The notes under the pieces were generated by a model. It saw nothing but the letters and a program-made list of their open reading frames with translations, was not told where the DNA came from and searched no databases. Positions 35,862-45,399 of a stretch of DNA of 64,000 nt are shown here, piece after piece. The stretch comes from Cardiobacteriaceae bacterium. GTDB taxonomy: Bacteria; Pseudomonadota; Gammaproteobacteria; Cardiobacteriales; Cardiobacteriaceae. The stretch lies in contig JAUNEA010000008.1 of the NCBI GenBank assembly GCA_030525785.1, forward strand, positions 1 through 64,000. Reading direction: 5' to 3'. Position 1 is the first letter of the stretch; each line of letters starts with the position of its first letter. Position numbers and translations under genes: made by a program.

Positions 35862-36515
35862 GTGCGTATCTTGCTGATAGAAGATGACCCTTTGATTGGC
35901 GATGGTTTGCAGGTGGGTTTGCAAAAATCAGGCTTTCAGGTCGATTGGTTTTATGATGGACAAACTGGGCAAAGCGCTTTGGAGAGTGCGCCTTATGATG
36001 CTGTTCTCTTGGATTTGACCCTGCCACGCCGTGATGGGTTGCAGGTGTTACAAGCTTGGCGAGAGGCTGGGCATGATGTGCCGATTTTGATTTTAACGGC
36101 GCGTGATGAATTGGAGGAGCGCGTTCGAGGCATTTCGCTTGGTGCTGATGATTATCTGGGTAAGCCTTTTGCTTTGTCGGAAGTGGTGGTGCGGTTACAA
36201 GCTCTCATACGCCGTCGTTATGGGAAAACCAGCGCCCTGCTTACTCATGGCAATCTGACGCTCAATACCCACGAACGCAAAGCGCTTTGGGCTGGAGAAG
36301 AAGTGAAGCTGACCAGCCGAGAGTATCAGGTGTTGGAGCTTTTGATGATGAACCCAAAGAAGGTTGTGCCACGTCATGTGATGGAGGAGAAGCTGAGCAA
36401 TTGGCATGATGAAATCAGCCGCAATGCTTTGGAAGTACATATCCACAACCTAAGGCATAAATTGGGGAAATCTTTTATCCGCACCGTTCACGGCATTGGC
36501 TACATTCTTTCCTAA
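35862..36515 (+). CDS. qseB: QseB-like OmpR-family response regulator
   Basis: 217 residues. The receiver domain has acidic Asp8/Asp9, phospho-acceptor Asp51 in LLDLTLPRRDG, and the KPF motif. The C-terminal winged helix has LTSREYQVLELL and EVHIHNLRHKLG. It starts at a GTG after a strong AAAGGAGG site. In E. coli ygiW-qseB-qseC are together; here the kinase position is taken by a terminator and a TonB receptor gene. The QseC-like kinase at 18.9 kb is a plausible partner. Confidence 0.88.
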   Translation: MRILLIEDDPLIGDGLQVGLQKSGFQVDWFYDGQTGQSALESAPYDAVLLDLTLPRRDGLQVLQAWREAGHDVPILILTARDELEERVRGISLGADDYLGKPFALSEVVVRLQALIRRRYGKTSALLTHGNLTLNTHERKALWAGEEVKLTSREYQVLELLMMNPKKVVPRHVMEEKLSNWHDEISRNALEVHIHNLRHKLGKSFIRTVHGIGYILS

Positions 36516-36520
36516 GATAT

Positions 36521-36570
36521 AAAACCAAACCCCCACCAGAGTGCAAACTTTGGTGGGGGTTTTGGTTTTT
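36521..36570. terminator. Bidirectional terminator between qseB and the TonB receptor gene
   Basis: Stem AAAACCAAACCCCCACCA/TGGTGGGGGTTTTGGTTTT with one bulged base and a loop of about 12. A and T runs on both sides allow use by both convergent genes. Its C5/G5 stem resembles the central stem of the multi-hairpin element. Confidence 0.85.
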
Positions 36571-36602
36571 AAGGTTGGGATTACTGACCCAAAGCGCTTT
36601 GC

Positions 36603-38666
36603 TTAGAAGCTGTAATTGAAGTTCAGGCGAACATCACGACCTGCTTCCGCCAAAGCGCTTGCGCCTGCGCGTTGGCTGTGTGGGCGGTAGTTTTTGTCAA
36701 AGAGGTTGTTGATGGAAAGATTGACGTTCAGATCTTTCATCGGCTCCCAGTTAGCATACAAATCGCTCACGCCATAGCCAGCGCGATTCACCAAATCGGT
36801 ACTGCTTGATGAACCACGGCTTGGTTGCTGATAACCGCCATTTTCTACAAAGCGACCACGATAGCCTACTTCTAACTTCGCATTCTCAAATTTATAGCCT
36901 ACGCCAGCTGTCCATGTGCGACCCACAGGCATGGCCATAGCAGGTGCATCAGCGACACGGCCATCTTGCTTGGGCTTGCTGTAGGCAACGCCAACATTGA
37001 AGCGTAAACCATTGTCTAAATGATAACGAGCGCCCAATTCATAGCCTGAGTTTTTGAGTTTACCGCCATTGATGTAGTGGTTGATTCCATCTTTAGCGGA
37101 ATAAGCCAGCGTGCCTTTGATGGTTTGCCAGAAATAGCTACCTTCAAGGCTGAAGTTATCGGTGACATCATAGTCAAAGCCAATTTCTGTGTTATGAGCG
37201 CGTTCGGCTTTTAAATCAGCGGTAGCATGGGTTACGGTACGACCTGAAAGCATGGCTTCATACAAACGTGGGCTACGGGTTGCGTGGTTGTGGCTGGCGC
37301 TTAAATGCAGGCGATCGTTTACGTCATAAATCACGCCAATACTCGGATTGATATGACCTTTGGAGACTTTCGAGCCATCGGTGGCGGTTAAATTGAAGTG
37401 GTCATAGCGTACGCCAGTGGTCAAAGTGAATTGCCCTAAGCCCCAGATGCCTTCCGCATACAAGCCGGTGTCTTTTTTCGATTGCTTGCTGGTGACGGCT
37501 TTATTGGTCACACTGGTTGGAACGGTATCTTCATAACGGTAGTTTACGCCGTATTTCAAGAGATGATTGTCGCCCAAAGCGCTATCCAAATTGATGTTGA
37601 AACCACGTGCATTCATCTTGATATTCATGCCCTCATTTGGCTCAACGCGCTTGGTTTCGATGTTGTACACGTTAGCTTTTACGCGTGAAACAAAGCCCAG
37701 ATTTTGACCATCGTAAGCGAGGTTTACGGTATTTTGCGTGGCTTCACGATAACGCGGAAGGTTGTTGGCATTGTTCACAATATAGCGACCATCTTTATCT
37801 AAAAGAAGATTGGTTCCTGCTTCAACGGTATAGCCAAGCGCTTTTTGCGCCTCTGTTAATCCCGTTCTTGCCACACCAAGATATGCGTTACCAAAGTCAA
37901 ACTCTTCACGCAAGGCACGCCAACCTGTATCGCGCTCTTGACGGAAGCTTAAGGTGGCGCGATGGTCAGGATTGAAGTTGTAATCAAATTTGGCGAGTAA
38001 ACCACGTTGATCCAAAGCGCTGTTTTGGATAATTCTTTGACCATTGAGGTTGCGATAGCCATTGCCACCTTTGTAATCATCGCGTTTGTTGAAGTTGGTG
38101 ACCACCAAAGCATCTAATCCGCCAGCACGACCAAACACACTCACGCCATATTGATGACCTTTGTTGCTGCTTACGCCAGCTTGTACACGTCCACCAAAGC
38201 TTTTGCCTTCTTGGAGTAAATCAGAGGCGCTAACGGTTTCCGCCACAATGGAGCCTGATGTTGCGCCAATGCCAGCGCTTGCCGAGCCTGAGCCTTTTTG
38301 AATGCTGACGATTTTAATCAGAGATGGATCGCTCATGAATCGACCTTGATGGTGGAACATTTGCATATCCATGTACGTATTATCTACTTTAAAATCAATA
38401 TGCTCTTGAGCAATACCACGAATGGTTAACCATTGTGACGTGCTGTTACCACCACCAAAGCTGATAGAGGGTTCTTCGCGCAAGGCACCGCGTAAATCAT
38501 TGTCCGTGCGTTTATCTAAGGTTTCTTTGGTAACAATATTGGTTTTGTTTTTTGCACCTTCTTGACCAATATTGACATTGATGGTGTCAAGGGTGACAGC
38601 AGATTGGGCTTGAGCGATGCCAGCAATCGCAAGCGCTAAAGCCGAAACAAATAATTTGGATTGCAT
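36603..38666 (-). CDS. TonB-dependent outer-membrane receptor, FetA/FrpB-like
   Basis: 687 residues. A signal peptide ends near AQAQS (20), followed by a plug domain with LRGALREEPSISFGGG, QWLTIRGIAQE and the MFHHQGRF / KGSGSASAGIGATSGSI region resembling FetA/FrpB siderophore receptors. A 22-strand barrel ends in the terminal Phe of LNFNYSF. It imports a ferric siderophore or haem with TonB energy. A good Fur box lies upstream. Only a few palindrome copies are present. FetA as opposed to another iron receptor is a moderate inference. Confidence 0.82.
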   Translation of the reverse strand: MQSKLFVSALALAIAGIAQAQSAVTLDTINVNIGQEGAKNKTNIVTKETLDKRTDNDLRGALREEPSISFGGGNSTSQWLTIRGIAQEHIDFKVDNTYMDMQMFHHQGRFMSDPSLIKIVSIQKGSGSASAGIGATSGSIVAETVSASDLLQEGKSFGGRVQAGVSSNKGHQYGVSVFGRAGGLDALVVTNFNKRDDYKGGNGYRNLNGQRIIQNSALDQRGLLAKFDYNFNPDHRATLSFRQERDTGWRALREEFDFGNAYLGVARTGLTEAQKALGYTVEAGTNLLLDKDGRYIVNNANNLPRYREATQNTVNLAYDGQNLGFVSRVKANVYNIETKRVEPNEGMNIKMNARGFNINLDSALGDNHLLKYGVNYRYEDTVPTSVTNKAVTSKQSKKDTGLYAEGIWGLGQFTLTTGVRYDHFNLTATDGSKVSKGHINPSIGVIYDVNDRLHLSASHNHATRSPRLYEAMLSGRTVTHATADLKAERAHNTEIGFDYDVTDNFSLEGSYFWQTIKGTLAYSAKDGINHYINGGKLKNSGYELGARYHLDNGLRFNVGVAYSKPKQDGRVADAPAMAMPVGRTWTAGVGYKFENAKLEVGYRGRFVENGGYQQPSRGSSSSTDLVNRAGYGVSDLYANWEPMKDLNVNLSINNLFDKNYRPHSQRAGASALAEAGRDVRLNFNYSF

Positions 38667-38714
38667 ATTGGTATTCCTAGAAAATGGGGAAAAGTTATCA
38701 AAAGAAAATCAAGG

Positions 38715-38729
38715 TGAGAATGATTTTCA
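38715..38729 (-). promoter_or_regulatory. Fur box upstream of the TonB receptor gene
   Basis: TGAGAATGATTTTCA is a 7-1-7 inverted repeat, 13 of 15 bases matching TGATAATGATTATCA. It lies 49-63 bases before the receptor ATG, a normal operator position, so iron-dependent repression by Fur is expected. Confidence 0.75.
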
Positions 38730-38799
38730 GGCGATAAACTATAGCAAAAATACAACCCAAAAAATACTTTTTCGGTTCCAATTTGTTATCCAAAGCGCT

Positions 38800-39639
38800 T
38801 TAATCCACATTCAGCACAGGAGACGTATTTTCTTCGGCAAGAAGAACGGTCATAAGGCTGGTGACGAGTTTGGCTTTTTCGCTGTCGTTTAATTGGGCGA
38901 TGTTGCGGTTTTGGAGTTGTTGCAAGGTATCTTCTACCATATCAATCGCGCCTTGCACCAGTGTCTGGCGTGCCTCAACCACCGCTTGAGCTTGCTGACG
39001 GCGCAACATCGCTGAAGCAATTTCTGGCGCGTAAGCCAGATGAGTGAAACGCGCTTCATCAACATAAATCCCCGCTTGTTCTGCGCGATCTTGAATGGCT
39101 TGTCGGAATTCATGCATCAATTCATCGCCATGACGGCTTAAAGATTCCCCTTCGCTCGTATTGTAGGGGTGGGTGGTGGCAAAGCTACGCAAAGCGCTTT
39201 CACTTTGAACTTGTAAGAATTCGTAAACATTTTCAACGTCCAATACAGCTGCTGCAGGGTTGTCGATATGAAAAACCACCGCTGCCGCAATTTCAATGGG
39301 CGTACCTGAAGCATCGTTTACTTTGAGCGTTGGCGTGATGTAATTTTGGGTACGCAGAGAGATTTTTTGGGTATGAACCAGCGGATTAATCCAGAAGAAA
39401 CCAGCATAAGTTAGGCTACCTGCGTATTTGCCGAATAAGGTGGCAACCAATGCCGTGTTGGGCGCTAAAATGCGAAAACCTTTGGCGACAAAAAAGAAGG
39501 GAAAAGACAAAGGAATAGCTAAGGGAGTTAGTTTAAAGCCAAGCATTGCTATCAAACAAAAGCCAGCTGCTAAGATGAAAATTAAGGCTGCCCAGCCGTT
39601 AAGGTGAAACATATCGTGATGATGGGTTTGTGTTTGCAT
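38800..39639 (-). CDS. SPFH/band-7 membrane protein
   Basis: 279 residues: two N-terminal membrane segments (about 14-34 and 36-55), then a SPFH domain from about 60 to 230 with NTALVATLFGKYAGS, ISLRTQNYITP and a YVDEARFTHLAYAPEIASAMLRRQQAQAV stretch. SPFH proteins assemble rings in membrane microdomains and often regulate proteases; the partner here is unknown. Its nearest neighbours are the TonB receptor downstream and tatC upstream, with no clear link. An NfeD or protease partner is absent. Confidence 0.85.
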   Translation of the reverse strand: MQTQTHHHDMFHLNGWAALIFILAAGFCLIAMLGFKLTPLAIPLSFPFFFVAKGFRILAPNTALVATLFGKYAGSLTYAGFFWINPLVHTQKISLRTQNYITPTLKVNDASGTPIEIAAAVVFHIDNPAAAVLDVENVYEFLQVQSESALRSFATTHPYNTSEGESLSRHGDELMHEFRQAIQDRAEQAGIYVDEARFTHLAYAPEIASAMLRRQQAQAVVEARQTLVQGAIDMVEDTLQQLQNRNIAQLNDSEKAKLVTSLMTVLLAEENTSPVLNVD

Positions 39640-39787
39640 AGAAAACTCCTTGTTGGTGAAAATGAAAACAAAGCGCTTTGGTAAGATAAAGATTTGAGTT
39701 CATGATGGGAGTATCTCAAACTCCCATTAGGGGGAATAATTTCCTCCCAAGCCGCCCTTTGTTAGGCGTGGATTCAGCCTCACCCAT

Positions 39788-40534
39788 TCATGAAGACAAA
39801 GGCTTTGTGCCAACAAAGCGCTTTGCAGCCCACAATCCCAATTCAAACATAATGATGAGAGGAACCGCGAGTAGGGTTTGAGAGATGATATCAGGAGGGG
39901 TCAGAATCATGCCAATGGTGAAGGCTGCGAGGATAATGTAGGGGCGTTTTTGGGCGAGTTTATGAGGGTCAAGCACACCGAGTAAGACCAAAATAAAGGT
40001 TGCCACAGGCACTTCAAACACCACGCCAAATGCCAAGAACATGGCAAGGCTGATAGACATATATTTCGTAATATCAGGCATATAAGCTACGCCTTCCAGC
40101 TCAATGCCACTGAAGAAATGGAACATGATGGGCAGGATAACCAAGTAAGCGAACAACACACCGAGATAGAAAAACAGTGTGGCGGAGATCAGCAGTGGCT
40201 TGGCTAAGCGCTTTTCATGCTGGAAGAGTGCGGGGGCGCAGTAACGCCAGATTTGATACAGCGTCCATGGCATTGTCAGCAGCACGGCTAAGAACAAGCA
40301 GACTTTAATTGGTGTGAGGAAAATATCGATGCCATCTTGTGCCAGCATTTGCTGACCCTTCAAGAGATTAGAGAGAACGGGGCGAGCAAAGAGCGTGTAA
40401 ACGGAATCATAAAATGGCAACAGTGCCACAAACACCACCGCAATCGCGCTGATGATATAAATCAATCGGCTACGCGCTTCCGCAAGATGCTCCACCAGCG
40501 CCATTTCGCGATCATCAGGGTTGGTTTCTTTCAT
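39788..40534 (-). CDS. tatC: Twin-arginine translocase subunit TatC
   Basis: 248 residues with six membrane helices. Landmarks are LVEHLAEARSRLIYI at the N terminus (the signal-binding region), FLTPIKV and FGVVFEVPVATFILV. TatC recognises twin-arginine signals of folded proteins. The ATG at 40534 (MKETNPDD) has an AAGGT site and lies inside the tatB 3' end; an in-frame codon 20 residues upstream is less likely. It is the third gene of tatABC. Confidence 0.95.
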   Translation of the reverse strand: MKETNPDDREMALVEHLAEARSRLIYIISAIAVVFVALLPFYDSVYTLFARPVLSNLLKGQQMLAQDGIDIFLTPIKVCLFLAVLLTMPWTLYQIWRYCAPALFQHEKRLAKPLLISATLFFYLGVLFAYLVILPIMFHFFSGIELEGVAYMPDITKYMSISLAMFLAFGVVFEVPVATFILVLLGVLDPHKLAQKRPYIILAAFTIGMILTPPDIISQTLLAVPLIIMFELGLWAAKRFVGTKPLSS

Positions 40535-40889
40535 GTTCAGTACCTTGTGGAGGGAGGGGTCGTTCGGTTTCAATGCCTGTATCTTGGTATTCATCGGCTA
40601 GGCTTGGATTGGCTTCGGCGGGGTCTCGGTCAGGGAGTTTTTCGAGATCGAGAATGGATTGATTGAGTTCGCGCATATGGCGTTCCATTTCTTCATCGTG
40701 CAGGCTTTTTTTGAGGTCATACAAATCCAATTCGCGCTCAACATTATCCCGTGCTTCAAACAAAGCGCGTTGAATTTTGCGAACCGTTAGCACAACCGAA
40801 CGCACCACCTCTGGCAATTGTTGTGGTCCAATCACCAAAATCCCAATCACCATAATCAAAAGCAATTCGCTAAAGCCAATTTCAAACAT
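40515..40889 (-). CDS. tatB: Twin-arginine translocase subunit TatB
   Basis: 124 residues: N-terminal MFEIGFSELLLIMVIGILVIGPQQLP membrane helix with the conserved Glu8 and GP hinge, then an amphipathic helix and a charged tail. TatB works with TatC as the substrate receptor. It starts 2 bases after tatA and overlaps the tatC start by 20 bases. Confidence 0.94.
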   Translation of the reverse strand: MFEIGFSELLLIMVIGILVIGPQQLPEVVRSVVLTVRKIQRALFEARDNVERELDLYDLKKSLHDEEMERHMRELNQSILDLEKLPDRDPAEANPSLADEYQDTGIETERPLPPQGTEHERNQP

Positions 40890-40891
40890 GA

Positions 40892-41110
40892 TTAAACCGT
40901 ATCTTTCTTCACTTCTTTCGCCTCACCTTCAATGACCCTACCTTCTGATTGGGTAATTTTGGGGGCTTCGGCGTTGTCTTTATTCATTTCGTTTTTAAAG
41001 CCTTTGATGGCTGCGCCCAAATCTGCGCCAAGATTTTTGATTCTGCCTGAGCCAAAAATGAAAATGGCAATGATGAGGACAATTAACAGTTGAAAAGGGC
41101 TGATTCCCAT
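40892..41110 (-). CDS. tatA: Twin-arginine translocase subunit TatA
   Basis: 72 residues with one membrane helix (about 6-22), the FGSGRIKNLGADLGAAIKGFK amphipathic segment (the FG hinge and later basic region are typical) and a charged tail. TatA oligomers form the transport path. It is the first gene of tatABC and follows a Cof-phosphatase gene by 30 bases in the same direction. AGGAGA precedes the start. Confidence 0.93.
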   Translation of the reverse strand: MGISPFQLLIVLIIAIFIFGSGRIKNLGADLGAAIKGFKNEMNKDNAEAPKITQSEGRVIEGEAKEVKKDTV

Positions 41111-41140
41111 AGTGTTCTCCTAGAAAATAAAACGAGGCAA

Positions 41141-41932
41141 TTATGCTAACACGCCAAAATGACGCAAAGCGCTTTGCAAGCCGTGTTCTTCAATAGTGCC
41201 TGTGATGTAATCGGCGGCAGCTTTGGCGCGTTCGTCACCATCGCCCATGCAAACGCCAATGCCAGCAAAGGCGAGCATTTCAGGGTCATTACTGCCATCG
41301 CCAAACGCCATTGCTTGTTCGTGAGAAATCCCAAGCGCTTTGAGAACATCAGCTAAACCAACGGCTTTGTGCATATTTTTCGGTAATACATCAGCTCCAT
41401 CGCCACACCAACGTGCCAAATTAAAGCCCAAAGCGCTTAGTTCATTTTCAAATTCAATGGCTTCCTGATTTTCGGGTAAGAAAACAGAGAGCTGGTAAAC
41501 GGGATTTTCTTGATGAAAATTAGCATCAATGATGAAGGTTTCGGCATGCATGAGGCTGATGCGATCATAGTGTGGCAGATGCTGAGAGAGGGCAATTTGG
41601 CGTAAGCCCGCTTGCTGGTAGACTAACTGATGTTTCATACATAAATCTACAACTTGCTGGTTAAGCGCTTTGGATAAGGGATAGTTTCCGATAACCTCTT
41701 GATGAACCAGATTGTATTGACCATTGTTGCTAATCAGGGCGCAAAAGATGCCTTCTTGAAACAAATCCTCAATATCTTGGGGCAACATATTGATGCTTCG
41801 ACCTGTGGCAATAGCAAGTTTGATGCCCTGTTGTTGCAATTGTTTTAGCAAAACACGATGCTCATCAGGGATTTTTCCCAAGCGACAGAGAGTGTTATCG
41901 ATATCGAAGAAGATGATTTTAATGTCAGACAT
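41141..41932 (-). CDS. Cof-type HAD phosphatase (first of a tandem pair)
   Basis: 263 residues. Motif I FFDIDNTLCR near 7-16, motif II ATGRS near 45, conserved Lys in LPKNMHKAVGL and motif IV AFGDGSNDPEMLAFAG near 214 place it in the Cof/YidA class IIB group of sugar-phosphate phosphatases. The substrate is unknown. The start may be 41932 or the adjacent ATG at 41935. It is paralogous to the next upstream gene. Confidence 0.87.
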   Translation of the reverse strand: MSDIKIIFFDIDNTLCRLGKIPDEHRVLLKQLQQQGIKLAIATGRSINMLPQDIEDLFQEGIFCALISNNGQYNLVHQEVIGNYPLSKALNQQVVDLCMKHQLVYQQAGLRQIALSQHLPHYDRISLMHAETFIIDANFHQENPVYQLSVFLPENQEAIEFENELSALGFNLARWCGDGADVLPKNMHKAVGLADVLKALGISHEQAMAFGDGSNDPEMLAFAGIGVCMGDGDERAKAAADYITGTIEEHGLQSALRHFGVLA

Positions 41933-41970
41933 CATAAGCTCCAAAGAGGTGGATAGATGAGCATTGTAGA

Positions 41971-42762
41971 TTAAACGAGACCAAGATGAGCCAATGCATG
42001 CGCAATACCGCCTTCTGAGGTGGAGGTCGTGATGAAGTTAGCACGTTGTTTGACGCCTTCAACGGCATTGCCCATCGCCACCGAAAATCCAACGGTCTCA
42101 AACATTTCAACATCATTCCAACCATCACCAAATGCCATACAATCTTTGGGAGAAATCCCCATTTTGGCGCACAATTGTTGTATGCCAAGCGCTTTAGACA
42201 TAGTTTTCGGCAATACATCAACTGAAACTTCATGCCAGCGAACCATTTTGTAACGCGTGAACAAAGCATGATTTTCGACTTGCCTCTGTTCTTCTTCATT
42301 GATGAACATCAACATTTGATAAATGGGGCTTTGGTCTTGATAGTTGGGATTAACATGATATTCACCAATAGGGGTGAGGGATTGAAATACGCGCTCTGTA
42401 TCGCGTGAAACTGCCATTTTTTGATCAGAAATCAAGCAAAATTCAACCTTATGAGCGTGGCAAAGCGCTTTGAGGGTTGCAATATCCTCGTGGGGGATTG
42501 CGGTATCTTGGAGCAAAGCGCTTTGATGGCGAACATATTGCCCATTGATGCCGATGATGGTTTCAATGCCTAAATGTTGGATAAGCCTGTTGATAGATTC
42601 TGGAAAAATGGCAGGGCTTCTGCCTGTGGCAATAGCGAGGATAATGCCTTGTTCGCTTAGGTGTTCCAAAGCGCTTTGGGTGCTGGGGTGTAGACCATGT
42701 TTTTTGTGATAAAGGGTGTCGTCAATGTCAAAAAAGATGATTTTGGGCGTAAACGTGGGCAT
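41971..42762 (-). CDS. Cof-type HAD phosphatase (second of a tandem pair)
   Basis: 263 residues with motif I FFDIDDTLYH, motif II ATGRSP, LPKTMSKALGIQQL and motif IV AFGDGWNDVEMFE. It has the same architecture as its downstream neighbour but is clearly diverged, so the duplication is old. It is likely a cytoplasmic sugar-phosphate phosphatase, and the substrate is unknown. It lies 38 bases before the downstream paralogue and carries five palindrome copies in or near the gene. Confidence 0.87.
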   Translation of the reverse strand: MPTFTPKIIFFDIDDTLYHKKHGLHPSTQSALEHLSEQGIILAIATGRSPAIFPESINRLIQHLGIETIIGINGQYVRHQSALLQDTAIPHEDIATLKALCHAHKVEFCLISDQKMAVSRDTERVFQSLTPIGEYHVNPNYQDQSPIYQMLMFINEEEQRQVENHALFTRYKMVRWHEVSVDVLPKTMSKALGIQQLCAKMGISPKDCMAFGDGWNDVEMFETVGFSVAMGNAVEGVKQRANFITTSTSEGGIAHALAHLGLV

Positions 42763-42866
42763 GGCACAACTCCGAAAAAAGACAGTTTACGAGAAAAGCA
42801 ATCAAAGCGCTTGATGGGTATCGTTTTGGAGTGGTAGTAGGGCAAAATCCAAAACCCCAAATAAAA

Positions 42867-42888
42867 AACCCTCTCAAAGGAGAGGGTT
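42867..42888 (-). terminator. Rho-independent terminator after rpsT
   Basis: Nine-base stem AACCCTCTC/GAGAGGGTT with a 4-base loop, followed on the minus strand by a T run. It ends the rpsT transcript. Confidence 0.92.
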
Positions 42889-42912
42889 ATCAAGCAAAGC
42901 AATATTCGAGCC

Positions 42913-43206
42913 TTAGGCAGCGAATTTAGCTTTGATTTTGGTATTCAAACGGCTTTTCAAACGAGCAGCTTTGTTGGCATGGATTAAGCCTTTGCGAGCT
43001 GAACGATCGAGCAGAGAGCTAGCGCCTTGATAAGCGGCTTGAACGGTTGCTTGGTCAGCAGAGTCCAAGAGAGCGCGTAAAACTTTCTTCACAGCGGTAC
43101 GCATTGCAGAGCGTTGGCTGTTGTTGCGCAAACGCGCTTTTTCATTTTGGCGCACACGTTTTCTAGACTGTGGAGTGCGCGAGTTTTTTTGAGATTTAGC
43201 TGCCAT
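42913..43206 (-). CDS. rpsT: 30S ribosomal protein S20
   Basis: 97-residue basic protein starting MAAKSQKNSRTPQSRKR, with RNNSQRSAMRTAVKKVLRAL and the C-terminal GLIHANKAARLKSRLN, typical of S20, which binds 16S rRNA. It is slightly longer than the E. coli protein (87). It is monocistronic between a promoter in the hemL-rpsT spacer and a strong terminator. It contains no palindrome copy. Confidence 0.95.
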   Translation of the reverse strand: MAAKSQKNSRTPQSRKRVRQNEKARLRNNSQRSAMRTAVKKVLRALLDSADQATVQAAYQGASSLLDRSARKGLIHANKAARLKSRLNTKIKAKFAA

Positions 43207-43405
43207 GATTTTTCCTTGTTAAAGTCTGGTGTGGGCAGAAGCATAAGCCCTGCAAAGCCAATAGATTAAAGCTGGCGATTTTCCACGATTTTAAGCTTAA
43301 AGTCAATGAAAAACCCTTGAGAAAAGCGCTTTGGCGTGGTGGTTTAGGCTTGGATAGGAAGCGTGCGATAATGAGATTTTAGACTTATTTTAGGGAGTGT
43401 CAGCC

Positions 43406-44701
43406 ATGAAACGTTCAATTCATCAATCAGAGCAAGCTTTTTCACGAGCGCAGAATGTGATTGTCGGGGGAGTTAATTCGCCTGTTCGTGCATTTAAGAG
43501 CGTGGGCGGTGTGCCGCGTTTCTTAAAAAGCGCTTTGGGGGCAAAAGTTTGGGACGTTGATGGCCATGAATACATTGATTACGTTGGCTCATGGGGGCCT
43601 GCCATTGTTGGACACGCTCACCCTGAGATTGTACGCGCGGTGCAAGAGGCAGCGGTTTTGGGTTTGAGTTTTGGTGCGCCGTGTGAACAAGAAAGCGCTT
43701 TGGCGGAGATGATGATAGAGCGTGTGCCATCGTTAGAGTTGGTGCGTTTTTGTAGCTCAGGAACGGAGGCAACCATGTCTGCCATTCGTTTGGCGCGTGG
43801 TTTTACAGGGCGGACAGATTTTGTGAAATTCTCAGGTTGTTATCATGGGCATTCTGATGGATTGCTGGTTGATGCTGGCTCAGGGGCGCTAACTTTTGGC
43901 GTTCCCAGTTCACAAGGTGTGCCACAAGCTTATGCTCAGCATACTCTCAACGCCCCTTACAATGATTTGGAGGCGCTCAAAGCGCTTTTTGCTGCCAAAG
44001 GGAAAGATATTGCCGCGGTGATTGTGGAGCCTGTGGCAGGAAATATGAACTGTGTTTTGCCGAAAGCAGGCTTTTTGCAGGGCTTACGAGATTTGTGTGA
44101 TGCGTATGGCGCGGTCTTGATTTTTGATGAGGTGATGACAGGATTTCGCGTGGCGCGAGGCGGTGCGCAGGAGTTGTATGGCATCAAGCCTGATTTGAGT
44201 ACGTTTGGCAAAGTGATTGGTGGTGGTATGCCTGTGGGAGCCTTTGGCGGACGGCGAGAGATTATGCAATGTCTTGCGCCTTTGGGAGGGGTGTATCAAG
44301 CTGGAACCTTATCAGGCAATCCTGTGGCGATGGCGGCAGGTATCGCGAACCTCAAGCTGACCCAAAGCGCTTTGTTCTACTCGGATTTGGCAGAGAAGAC
44401 CCATTATCTTGCTGAAGGCTTACGCATGGCGGCGGCGAGAGCGGGTGTGCCATTTGTCGTGAATGAAGTCTGTGGAATGTTGGGGCTTTATTTTACGGAA
44501 GAGGAGAAGGTGGAGGATTTGGCGGCGGTGAAGCGTTGTGATGCCAAGCGCTTTGCCCAATTTTTCCATGCGATGCTGGATTTGGGAGTTTATCTTGCGC
44601 CTTCGGCATTTGAGGCGATTTTTATCGGTGCGCAACATGATAAAGCGCTTTTAGATGAGACGATTGCGGCGGCTGAGCAGGCATTTCGTGGGTTGGCGTA
44701 A
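43406..44701 (+). CDS. hemL: Glutamate-1-semialdehyde 2,1-aminomutase
   Basis: PLP enzyme that makes 5-aminolevulinate in the C5 route to haem. 431 residues with [13 protein letters not shown] near the start, [17 protein letters not shown] for cofactor phosphate, FDEVMTGFR, and the cofactor Lys in [17 protein letters not shown] near 266. The ATG at 43406 follows a TAGGGAG site; an in-frame codon at 43397 is weaker. It leads the plus-strand set hemL-pdxH-MTHFR-like-lpxH. pdxH makes the PLP cofactor this enzyme uses. Confidence 0.96.
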   Translation: MKRSIHQSEQAFSRAQNVIVGGVNSPVRAFKSVGGVPRFLKSALGAKVWDVDGHEYIDYVGSWGPAIVGHAHPEIVRAVQEAAVLGLSFGAPCEQESALAEMMIERVPSLELVRFCSSGTEATMSAIRLARGFTGRTDFVKFSGCYHGHSDGLLVDAGSGALTFGVPSSQGVPQAYAQHTLNAPYNDLEALKALFAAKGKDIAAVIVEPVAGNMNCVLPKAGFLQGLRDLCDAYGAVLIFDEVMTGFRVARGGAQELYGIKPDLSTFGKVIGGGMPVGAFGGRREIMQCLAPLGGVYQAGTLSGNPVAMAAGIANLKLTQSALFYSDLAEKTHYLAEGLRMAAARAGVPFVVNEVCGMLGLYFTEEEKVEDLAAVKRCDAKRFAQFFHAMLDLGVYLAPSAFEAIFIGAQHDKALLDETIAAAEQAFRGLA

Positions 44702-44717
44702 AAGATAAGGAGCGCCC

Positions 44718-45362
44718 ATGCAACACGATATTGGTCATATCCGTCACGACTTCAACCAACACGGCGAACTCTCGCCAGAATCTCTTCTCCCCAATCCCAT
44801 CGAGCAATTTGCACGCTGGTTTGACGAAGCTCTCCAGTCTTCCATGCCTGAACCCAACGCCATGAGCCTTGCGACCGTCATGAACGGTCAGCCCAGCCAA
44901 CGCACGGTGCTTTTGAAATATTTTGATGAGCAAGGCTTTGTGTTCTACACCAACTACCACAGCCGTAAAGCCAACGAGATGGCACATAATCCTCAAGTTT
45001 CCTTACTTTTTCCGTGGTATGGCTTACAACGGCAGGTCAAAATTGAGGGCGAGGTGGAAAAAGTCAGCGCGGCACAAAGCGCTTTGTATTTCATGAGCCG
45101 ACCACGAGAAAGTCAGCTGGGTGCGTGGGCATCGCCACAAAGCCAAGTGATCGATTCCAAAGCGCTTTTGTTAAACGAGCTGGCGAGAATCAAAGCCAAA
45201 TTTGCTAAGGGAGAAATTCCATTGCCCGATTTTTGGGGAGGTTATCGTGTGAAGCCGAATCGTATTGAATTTTGGCAAGGGCAACCTAGCCGCTTGCATG
45301 ACCGTTTCCGTTATCAAAAAAACCCACAGGGCGCGTGGTATATTGAACGTTTAGCACCTTAA
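44718..45362 (+). CDS. pdxH: Pyridoxamine/pyridoxine 5'-phosphate oxidase
   Basis: FMN enzyme making pyridoxal phosphate. Its 214 residues show PNAMSLATVMNGQPSQRTVLLK (FMN site), YTNYHSRKANE, LLFPWYGLQRQVKIEG, ASPQSQ and the C-terminal GYRVKPNRIEFWQGQPSRLHDR with the substrate Arg. It starts 17 bases after hemL with an AAGGAG site. Confidence 0.96.
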   Translation: MQHDIGHIRHDFNQHGELSPESLLPNPIEQFARWFDEALQSSMPEPNAMSLATVMNGQPSQRTVLLKYFDEQGFVFYTNYHSRKANEMAHNPQVSLLFPWYGLQRQVKIEGEVEKVSAAQSALYFMSRPRESQLGAWASPQSQVIDSKALLLNELARIKAKFAKGEIPLPDFWGGYRVKPNRIEFWQGQPSRLHDRFRYQKNPQGAWYIERLAP

Positions 45363-45399
45363 ACCCATAAATCAAAGCGCTTTTTTATCAGGAGGCATT